From positions 1-13,909 of the forward strand of contig CALLLZ010000449.1 of assembly GCA_938008005.1 (NCBI GenBank): DNA of 13,909 nt, in the 5' to 3' direction. Position 1 is the stretch's first letter; every line of letters starts with the position of its first letter. Both the position numbers and the translations under genes were made by a program. This DNA comes from an uncultured Marinicella sp. Its GTDB lineage: Bacteria; Pseudomonadota; Gammaproteobacteria; Xanthomonadales; Marinicellaceae. Under the pieces are notes generated by a model. That model had not been told where the DNA came from. It saw nothing but the letters and a program-made list of their open reading frames with translations, and did not search any database. This document shows, one piece after another, positions 1 to 6,409 of this stretch.

Positions 1-672
1 GTAGGCGGCTAAATAGGTTTCAGTTTCAATTTCATTTATATTTTGATTTTTTTTATCAAAATCAATTCTTAATAGTTCAGTATCTGCAATTGAGACTAAG
101 TTAAACTGATATATACAGTGATCTTTCTTTCTAGACGGCAATGCATTTTTTTCATACGCCTGTGCTTTCATCAGTGTAGTAATGGAGTTAAAAATATTTT
201 TATCATTTTTTGGAGCTCCATTTTTCTTATTTATTTCTTGGAAAGCAAAAATATGCCTTTTAGGTTCGTCCGAAATAAATGCACATCCAGTACTATTGAG
301 AGTTTTAAGGTATCCATCTTTCCAGTTTGGTTCTTTTAACATATGATCTAAGACTTTATGATTAGACCATGCATGAACAGGTGACCAGTTTATGTTTGGA
401 TTTGATTTATCAGGCTCCTTTGAAAGTAATGCCCAAGCATTCTCATTGCTTTTTTTACAACTGACTATTAGTGTGGTGTAGACGTAAAAATCATGTATTT
501 TGGTTGCTTTATAAGCGACCAAATCTATTTCACGAACATTTTCCTTTAGGTCATCAATGTAATATTTATTATTTATTACTATCCAGCCGTTTTCACATAA
601 TAAGTTTGAGATTTTGTATTCAAGAATAAAACCTGTTTTATTTAATCCTTTTTTGATTAATTCTTTATCCAT
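1..672 (-). CDS. PD-(D/E)XK nuclease-like protein, 3' end missing
   Basis: This is an open frame of 224 codons from an ATG at 672, still open at the left edge, so the C-terminus lies outside the window. An in-frame TAG two codons upstream fixes the ATG as the earliest start; there is no clear Shine-Dalgarno. The N-terminal ~75 residues read like a Mrr/Holliday-resolvase-type PD-(D/E)XK core: a helix with E18 (GFILEYKI), then REIDLVA with D50, then a beta strand ending IVSCKK with K73. The acidic residue of the usual E-x-K is Ser here; S-C-K variants are known in this superfamily (Card1/Can2-like proteins, for example). The rest (W80-Y224) I do not recognise. Base composition is clearly more AT-rich (55 G/C in the first 180 bases) than the neighbouring nrd genes, which suggests acquired DNA. 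A nuclease fold is inferred from motifs; substrate and role are unknown. Confidence 0.7.
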   Translation of the reverse strand, partial: MDKELIKKGLNKTGFILEYKISNLLCENGWIVINNKYYIDDLKENVREIDLVAYKATKIHDFYVYTTLIVSCKKSNENAWALLSKEPDKSNPNINWSPVHAWSNHKVLDHMLKEPNWKDGYLKTLNSTGCAFISDEPKRHIFAFQEINKKNGAPKNDKNIFNSITTLMKAQAYEKNALPSRKKDHCIYQFNLVSIADTELLRIDFDKKNQNINEIETETYLAAY

Positions 673-681
673 GTTCTAAGA

Positions 682-693
682 AATTTGAGTATA
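682..693 (-). promoter_or_regulatory. candidate -10 for the nuclease-like gene
   Basis: On the minus strand TATACT (688-693) ends 15 bases before the ATG at 672, so a transcript would start about 8 bases ahead of the codon. There is no good -35 and no Shine-Dalgarno. The preceding nrdB terminator leaves only about 30 bases for a promoter. This is weak and based on one hexamer. Confidence 0.3.
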
Positions 694-704
694 GGTTTTC
701 ATTA

Positions 705-739
705 ATAAAAAAACCCGAGTCATCACTGATCGGGCTTTT
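705..739 (-). terminator. nrdB: intrinsic terminator after nrdB
   Basis: Read on the minus strand, AAGCCCGA (730-737) pairs with TCGGGTTT (711-718): an 8-bp stem with one G-U pair and an 11-base loop, followed at once by a run of T's. It lies 24 bases after the nrdB stop. The T's on the other side of the stem mean it could also work weakly in the opposite direction. Confidence 0.8.
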
Positions 740-762
740 CAATTTACTATTCGAAACTAAAC

Positions 763-1995
763 TCAATCCCAACTCAACGCACCACCGGTTTGGTATTCGG
801 TAACTCTGGTTTCGAAGAAATTCTTTTCTTTTCTTAAGTTTGATTGTTCGTCTAACCATGACAGGGCGCATTCGGCGCCGGGGAACGGTTCTTCGATACC
901 CAATTGGCGAGCGCGTCTGTTGGCGATGTATCTGAACTGTTCGCTGTGGTCTTCGGCTGAGTAGCCTAAAATAGGTCTTTTCAGTAAGAATTTAGCGTAG
1001 GTTGATTCGGCTGCTTCAGACTCGTCCCACATTTGGCGGACTTTGGCTGGATCAAGCTTAACGTCATTTTCTTCGATGATTTGTTTCACCACGCGGATTC
1101 CGAATGAACAATGCATCACTTCATCGCGCATGATGTATTGTAGCTGTTCGGCGGTACCTTTCATCAGGCCGCGTCTTTGTAGTGCGAAGATTGGGCTGAA
1201 ACCGTTGTAGAACCAACAGCCTTCAAAAATCGCTCCAAAGAACATGTAGGCCAAGACAAAATTTTCTAATTCGTCTTTGTCGTTCAGATCAATATCAGGG
1301 CGCATGATGGAGTTCAAGCGGCGGTTGGCGACTTGAATTTTTTGGTTGATTTCAGGAATCACGCGGTAGCGATTGTAAATTTCACCTTGGTCTAGGCCAA
1401 TGGTCTCAATGCAGTGCTGATATGTCCATGTATGCAAAGCTTCTTCATAAACCTGACGCGCTTGGTAAATCTGTAACTCAGGAGCGGTCATTTTTTCCAT
1501 CACAGCCAGACCGATGTTGCGCATCGCCAAGATGTCTGAAGTAGTCAGATATGACAATACATTTTGGTAAACGTGTTTTTCGTCTTCGGTCAGGGTTTTG
1601 TTATAGTCATGGACGTCTTGGGTCATGTTGACATCAAGTGGGGTCCAGTGGTTTTTGTTGGCGTTCAAGAAGAACTTCCAGGCCCAGGGATATTTGAATG
1701 GCGCCAATTGATTCACATCAGTTAAACCATTGATGACTCTCTTGTCTTCAGCACGAACTGGTTCTACACCCCTCATTGCATTTTGGTAGGTGTTCTCAGG
1801 AGTGACGTTAATAGCAGCGGTTGGCTGAGCACTGGTATTAGCTGTTGTCGTTGTTGCATCGGCGACAGGAGTTGTTCGTACCAGAGGTTTCTCTGGTGTT
1901 AAAACAGGTGCTGCTGCTTGGGTTGGTTGTGGCACTTGAGGCTTCTTTTCCTCTTGCTTGGTGTTGAGCCCGAGCGGATCGTCCCAATTCATCAT
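763..1995 (-). CDS. nrdB: class I ribonucleotide reductase, beta (radical) subunit
   Basis: NrdB holds the dimetal centre and tyrosyl radical that starts reduction of ribonucleoside diphosphates in the NrdA active site. It has 410 residues. The ferritin-like metal ligands are all visible: D154 (TTSDIL), E185 and H188 (EEALH), E258 (FEGCWF), and E292 and H295 (DEVMH). The radical tyrosine aligns to Y192, four residues after H188, so this is a Tyr-radical enzyme, not the Phe-containing class Ic. The C-terminal tail, with Y401, should dock into NrdA. Residues ~10-65 are a Pro/Thr/Ala/Gln-rich low-complexity extension before the conserved core. It lies downstream of nrdA in the same direction, 192 bases away. 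A strong AGAGGAG lies 9 bases before the first of two consecutive ATGs (1995 and 1992), which supports 1995 as the start. Confidence 0.97.
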   Translation of the reverse strand: MMNWDDPLGLNTKQEEKKPQVPQPTQAAAPVLTPEKPLVRTTPVADATTTTANTSAQPTAAINVTPENTYQNAMRGVEPVRAEDKRVINGLTDVNQLAPFKYPWAWKFFLNANKNHWTPLDVNMTQDVHDYNKTLTEDEKHVYQNVLSYLTTSDILAMRNIGLAVMEKMTAPELQIYQARQVYEEALHTWTYQHCIETIGLDQGEIYNRYRVIPEINQKIQVANRRLNSIMRPDIDLNDKDELENFVLAYMFFGAIFEGCWFYNGFSPIFALQRRGLMKGTAEQLQYIMRDEVMHCSFGIRVVKQIIEENDVKLDPAKVRQMWDESEAAESTYAKFLLKRPILGYSAEDHSEQFRYIANRRARQLGIEEPFPGAECALSWLDEQSNLRKEKNFFETRVTEYQTGGALSWD

Positions 1996-2074
1996 GTTTG
2001 TTTACTCCTCTGTATTTCGAGATGGTTGTTTTTTTTGATGCACCAAGAGTTCTCGTTTCGCATCACACACTATT

Positions 2075-2104
2075 ATTCTACCCAATTTTAACCAACTCAT
2101 TCAA
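2075..2104 (-). promoter_or_regulatory. nrdB: possible separate nrdB promoter
   Basis: On the minus strand TTGAAT (2099-2104), an 18-base spacer and TAGAAT (2075-2080) form a moderate sigma70-like promoter downstream of the nrdA 3' hairpin. It would give a leader of about 70 bases. It is seen by eye only; co-transcription from nrdA remains possible. Confidence 0.3.
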
Positions 2105-2131
2105 GTTGATGTATTGATTTTGGGATGGTTC

Positions 2132-2161
2132 AGTGGCTTATTAGCTTCAAAATAAGCCACT
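2132..2161 (-). repeat. hairpin between nrdA and nrdB
   Basis: This is a perfect inverted repeat: AGTGGCTTATT (2132-2142) against AATAAGCCACT (2151-2161), an 11-bp stem with an 8-base loop. It begins 26 bases after the nrdA stop. No T-run follows on either strand, so it is not a classic intrinsic terminator. It could attenuate transcription or protect the 3' end of nrdA mRNA. Confidence 0.75.
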
Positions 2162-2187
2162 ATTGGTTCATTTATTGTATTTCTGGT

Positions 2188-5070
2188 TTACTGGCAAGCG
2201 TCACAATCTGGTTCTAGGATTGAGCATGCTTTGGGTGCTGCTGAGCCTACTGGTGTGGACTCTGGCGCCTGATTCGAACTGGCATCAACACTTTTCTCAA
2301 CGTGTGTGGCACCCATTGAACGCAGGTAGTATGTGGTTTTTAAACCGCGTACCCAAGCCAATTTATACAGTGAATCCAGCTTTTTACCTGATGGTTCAAC
2401 CATATAAAGGTTCAATGACTGACCTTGATCAATCCATTTTTGGCGTCTGGAAGCTGCTTCAACCAACCAGCGAGGGTCAACTTCAAAGGCGGTGGCGTAT
2501 TTGGCTTTTAAATGATCGGGTATGCGATCAATTGGTTGTACACTGCCATCGAAGTATTTCAGGTCATTGACCATCACATCATCCCATAAGTCCAAAGCTT
2601 TCAAGTCTTCAACCAAGTACGGGTTGATGATGGTGAATTCGCCAGACAGATTTGATTTAACAAACAGGTTTTGATAAACCGGCTCAACAGACTGAGAAAC
2701 ACCTGAGATGTTCGAGATCGTTGCGGTTGGTGCAATCGCCATGGTATTGGAATTACGCATGCCTTGAGTTTTAACCTTCTCACGCAAGTCGTCCCAATCC
2801 ATGCTGACACTTTGGTCTTGGTCAATGAATTGGCCACGTTCTTGCTTCAATAATTCAACAGAATCAATTGGCAGAATACCTTGTGACCACAGTGAACCTT
2901 CATAAGAAGGGTAAGTGCCACGTTCGGCAGCTAAATCACTGGAAGCATTGATGGTGTAGTAGGACACGGCTTCCATGGTTTCATCAGCAAACTGGACCGC
3001 TTCTTCAGTGGCATACGCCATGTCCTGGATGTACAGTGAATCTTGAAAGCCCATCAAGCCCAAACCGACCGGGCGGTGACGCATGTTTGAACGTCTGGCT
3101 TGTGGAACTGAGTAGAAATTGTAATCAATCACGTTATCCAACATGCGCATGGCAGTGGTGATGGTTTTCTTGAGTTTTTTGTGGTCGATGCCTTTTTCAC
3201 TGATGTGATGTGGCAAATTAACTGACCCCAAGTTACAAACTGCGATTTCATCATCAGATGTGTTCAAAGTAATTTCAGTACACAAGTTTGATGAATGCAC
3301 CACACCAGTGTGGCGTTGTGGAGAGCGGATGTTACATGGGTCTTTAAAAGTCATCCATGGGTGACCGGTTTCAAACAACATGCTGAGCATTTTTCGCCAC
3401 AGGTCGTTGGCTTCGACTTTTTTGAAGTTGGTGATTTTGCCTTCTGCTGCCATTTGTTCGTATGATTCGTATTGAGCTTTGAAATCTTTACCATACAGTT
3501 CATGCAATTCTGGCGCTTCTTCTGGTGAGAACAGGGTCCAACTTTCATTGTTAGCAACTCGTTCCATGAATAAATCAGGAATCCAGTTAGCGGTGTTCAT
3601 GTCATGTGTACGTCGGCGGTCATCACCGGTGTTTTTACGCAGCTCTAAAAACTCTTCCATGTCGATGTGCCAAGTTTCTAAATAGGCACACATGGCGCCT
3701 TTGCGTTTACCACCTTGATTAACTGCTACGGCAGTGTCATTAGCAACTTTCAGGAATGGAACCACACCTTGTGATTCACCGTTGGTGCCTTTGATATGTG
3801 AGCCTAAGCCACGAACCCTAGACCAATCATTACCTAAACCACCAGCGTATTTAGATAACATGGCATCGTCTTTGATGGCACTGAAAATGCCATCTAAATC
3901 ATCAGGCACAGTGGTCAAATAACAACTGGAAAGTTGTGGGCGCAAGGTGCCTGAATTGAATAATGTGGGTGTGGAACTCATGAAGTCAAAAGAACTCAAT
4001 AAGTCATAAAACTCGATCGCTCTGGCTTCGCGATCAATTTCATTGATGGCTAAGCCCATAGAAACACGCATGAAGAAAGCTTGTGGTAACTCGATGCGGG
4101 TTTTGCCCATGTGAATGAAGTAGCGGTCAAATAAAGTTTGTAAGCCCAGGTAGGTAAACTTCTTATCGCGCTCCGGTTTAATTGCTTTGGATAAGCGTTC
4201 AATGTCATAGCGTGATAACTCAGAATCGAGTAGATTTAGCTCAACACCACGTTGAATGTATTTGCCAAAATATTCTGGGTAGACATCATTCATGTCTTTT
4301 TGGGTGGCGGTTTTATTTTCTCCGTAGATGAAGCTTAATGCTTCTGAGCGGATGCCATCCATTAATAAGCGCGCAGTCACTTGTGAATAATTGGGATCTT
4401 TTTCAATCAAAACCCTGGCAGACATGGTTAAGGAGGCATTCACATCTTCCTCGGCCATGCCATCGAATAAATTACGCCTGACATCCTTGATGACCATTTC
4501 TTTGGTTACACCCTTAAGTCCGCGTGTGGCATCAGCGATTAATGTTTCAATGCGGTCAAAGTCTAAAGGTTTGCGGTTGCCTTTGGAATCAATGACATGC
4601 AGGATATCTTGTTGTTCGGTAGGTGTTGGATCATTTTTCTCTGCCTTGGCTTTGGCACGAGCACGTTTTTCGTTTTGTTTTTCGCGGTACAATACATAGT
4701 TTCTGGCTGCTTTGTGCTCACCAGCGCGCATCATGGATAACTCAACTTGATCCTGGATGTCTTCAATGTGTACGGTACCTCCATCTTCCATATGACGGAA
4801 GAGGGCAACAAACACTTGTTCGGCTAATTTTTCAACGGTTTCCCTGATGCGTCTAGACGCCGCTGCTTGACCCCCTTCAACTGCCAAAAATGCTTTGGTC
4901 ATGGCCACTTGAATTTTAGACGAATCATAGGTTGTGACCTTACCATTTCGTCTGATGACTTTGAATCGGACGTTTAGGTTGTTGGCTTCATTGGTTTCGG
5001 CGTTTTCGACCTTGGGTTCTGTTCCTTGAGTGGTGGTGCTTTGATTTTCTTGCTGATCTGTATGCTGCAT
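2188..5070 (-). CDS. nrdA: class I ribonucleotide reductase, alpha (catalytic) subunit
   Basis: NrdA reduces ribonucleoside diphosphates to deoxyribonucleotides and carries the allosteric sites. It has 960 residues. After a hydrophilic start (1-33), an ATP cone spans ~34-130 (FKVIRRNGKV start) and a second, more diverged cone spans ~157-245. The catalytic barrel shows C383 (SSCYL), N595, C597 and E599 (NLCTEI, the thiyl-radical loop), C612 (CNLGS) and the radical-transfer pair Y914-Y915 (TTYYLR). The C-terminal tail has C949, C956 and C959; CDAC is the likely redox relay to thioredoxin or glutaredoxin. Length and tandem cones match the P. aeruginosa enzyme, where the first cone binds dATP. 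An in-frame TAA seven codons upstream limits the start; the Shine-Dalgarno is weak. I found no convincing NrdR box upstream. Confidence 0.97.
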   Translation of the reverse strand: MQHTDQQENQSTTTQGTEPKVENAETNEANNLNVRFKVIRRNGKVTTYDSSKIQVAMTKAFLAVEGGQAAASRRIRETVEKLAEQVFVALFRHMEDGGTVHIEDIQDQVELSMMRAGEHKAARNYVLYREKQNEKRARAKAKAEKNDPTPTEQQDILHVIDSKGNRKPLDFDRIETLIADATRGLKGVTKEMVIKDVRRNLFDGMAEEDVNASLTMSARVLIEKDPNYSQVTARLLMDGIRSEALSFIYGENKTATQKDMNDVYPEYFGKYIQRGVELNLLDSELSRYDIERLSKAIKPERDKKFTYLGLQTLFDRYFIHMGKTRIELPQAFFMRVSMGLAINEIDREARAIEFYDLLSSFDFMSSTPTLFNSGTLRPQLSSCYLTTVPDDLDGIFSAIKDDAMLSKYAGGLGNDWSRVRGLGSHIKGTNGESQGVVPFLKVANDTAVAVNQGGKRKGAMCAYLETWHIDMEEFLELRKNTGDDRRRTHDMNTANWIPDLFMERVANNESWTLFSPEEAPELHELYGKDFKAQYESYEQMAAEGKITNFKKVEANDLWRKMLSMLFETGHPWMTFKDPCNIRSPQRHTGVVHSSNLCTEITLNTSDDEIAVCNLGSVNLPHHISEKGIDHKKLKKTITTAMRMLDNVIDYNFYSVPQARRSNMRHRPVGLGLMGFQDSLYIQDMAYATEEAVQFADETMEAVSYYTINASSDLAAERGTYPSYEGSLWSQGILPIDSVELLKQERGQFIDQDQSVSMDWDDLREKVKTQGMRNSNTMAIAPTATISNISGVSQSVEPVYQNLFVKSNLSGEFTIINPYLVEDLKALDLWDDVMVNDLKYFDGSVQPIDRIPDHLKAKYATAFEVDPRWLVEAASRRQKWIDQGQSLNLYMVEPSGKKLDSLYKLAWVRGLKTTYYLRSMGATHVEKSVDASSNQAPESTPVGSAAPKACSILEPDCDACQ

Positions 5071-5166
5071 ATGACTCGCTGATTTATATTATTGGTAATA
5101 AACTCTGATTTGAGCGGCTGTAAAATGCCCAAATTCCTCTCTAGATACTGCTCTCTTAACACTGGG

Positions 5167-5196
5167 ATAATATCTTACTTTTTTAGCTGCTGGCAA
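5167..5196 (-). promoter_or_regulatory. nrdA: probable nrdA promoter
   Basis: On the minus strand TTGCCA (5191-5196), an 18-base spacer and TATTAT (5167-5172) each match the sigma70 consensus at five of six positions. Transcription would start near 5160, giving a leader of about 90 bases. It lies in the 362-base gap between rlmB and nrdA, where I see no terminator and no other gene. Confidence 0.45.
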
Positions 5197-5432
5197 GCAC
5201 AAAATGGCTTAAATTTTTTGCTGAATGTAATATCAATGACTTAGCAAATTATCTTTATTTCCAGTACAAACTTTGTGCAATATTCTAGAGCAAAGTGCGG
5301 CTTTAAAATGTGAACCATAATCAACTTTAGGTTTTTGATCTATATTTACACAGAAAAATGCAAAGGCAGGTAATCATTATGTAAATTGATAAAAGTGCAT
5401 TTTAAATGGTTAGTGAATAGGTCGGAATCTTC

Positions 5433-6185
5433 TTAACAGCCATCATTTCGTTGTCTAATAACTTCGAACAAAGCCACACCGGTGGCGACTGAAACATTCA
5501 AGCTTTGCACTTCACCTGCCATCGGTATATGGATCAAATGATCACAGGACTGTTTGACCAAATGACGCAGGCCTTTACCCTCATTCCCCATCACAATAGC
5601 AATGGGCCCAGTTAGATCAGTTTGATAAATGTTTTGACTGTCTGTTTCTAAGGCCGTGCCATAAACCCAAACCCCCGCTTTTTTGATGCCATCGATTGCT
5701 CGAACTAAGTTGGTTACTTGAAAAATCTCTAAATGTTCAACGGCACCAGCTGCGGTTTTATGTGCAACTGGTGTGATAGAAGCTGATTTATCTTTGCCAA
5801 AAACCACCGCAGTGACTCCTGCAGCATCGGCACTGCGCAGGCAGGCACCTAAATTTCTGGGGTCTTCTATACAATCTAGTATAAGAATCAGAGGCGAGAC
5901 TTGATGGTCATTGGTCCATGATTGAAGCCTTACTTTCAAATCTTTCTCAGATTTTAAATGCACTGCATGAATGCTGGCTACAACGCCTTGGTGACGGTCA
6001 TCACACAGTTTGTCTAGTTCTTGTAAACTGACCCGATTCAATTCGACTTGGCTTTGTTTGACTGTATCAAGCAAGTTCAACAACCGCTTATTCTGCGCAT
6101 CTTTTTGTAACCAAATACATTTCACTTGGTCACCAGTTTTAAGGGCGTTTTCAACGGCATGAATACCAAAAATTAATTCTGTCAT
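5433..6185 (-). CDS. rlmB: 23S rRNA (guanosine-2251-2'-O)-methyltransferase
   Basis: RlmB transfers a methyl group from SAM to the 2'-O of G2251 in the P-loop of 23S rRNA. It has 250 residues, the normal family length. The N-terminal SpoU substrate-binding domain (1-~75) starts with the typical FGIHAVENAL. The trefoil-knot SPOUT domain has all three signature motifs: DCIEDPRNLGACLRSADAAG (104-123) with N111 and R117, IVMGNEGKGLR (197-207) with N201 and E202, and IPMAGEVQSLNVSVATGVAL (220-239) with S228 and N230. The start is the ATG at 6185; no good Shine-Dalgarno is visible. Its usual gammaproteobacterial neighbour rnr (RNase R) is not upstream; a histidine kinase is. Confidence 0.95.
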   Translation of the reverse strand: MTELIFGIHAVENALKTGDQVKCIWLQKDAQNKRLLNLLDTVKQSQVELNRVSLQELDKLCDDRHQGVVASIHAVHLKSEKDLKVRLQSWTNDHQVSPLILILDCIEDPRNLGACLRSADAAGVTAVVFGKDKSASITPVAHKTAAGAVEHLEIFQVTNLVRAIDGIKKAGVWVYGTALETDSQNIYQTDLTGPIAIVMGNEGKGLRHLVKQSCDHLIHIPMAGEVQSLNVSVATGVALFEVIRQRNDGC

Positions 6186-6271
6186 GGCATCAAAGAATTG
6201 GGCTTAAAGTGGTTTTCATGGCTTGTATGTGGTAATTCAATTTTTGGGTAATGAGGCTTAAATGCCATGTT

Positions 6272-6299
6272 ATCATATCTGCACATTCACTGAATTCAA
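6272..6299 (-). promoter_or_regulatory. rlmB: possible rlmB promoter
   Basis: On the minus strand TTGAAT (6294-6299), a 16-base spacer and TATGAT (6272-6277) make a fair sigma70-like promoter in the 224-base gap between the kinase and rlmB, with a leader of about 80 bases. Nothing else is recognisable in that gap, and no terminator for the kinase gene. Confidence 0.35.
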
Positions 6300-6409
6300 T
6301 ATTTTGTACCAGAAAGCGTTATGAATTGTATTGAAGAAAAAAGCTGAGATATATAGTCAAGCGCATCGGAAAACCGTTTATAAAGTGATTCAGCGATATA
6401 AACTTTGAT

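Noticed and set aside
2163..2570. 135-codon plus-strand open frame opposite the nrdA 3' end
   Set aside because: It lies almost wholly antisense to the conserved nrdA C-terminal coding sequence; the protein has no recognisable features and nothing suggests its own expression signals.
5071..5432. NrdR box upstream of nrdA
   Set aside because: The best palindrome, ACAAACTTTGT (5266-5276), has the wrong spacing and core for the 16-base NrdR consensus; no second box is present.
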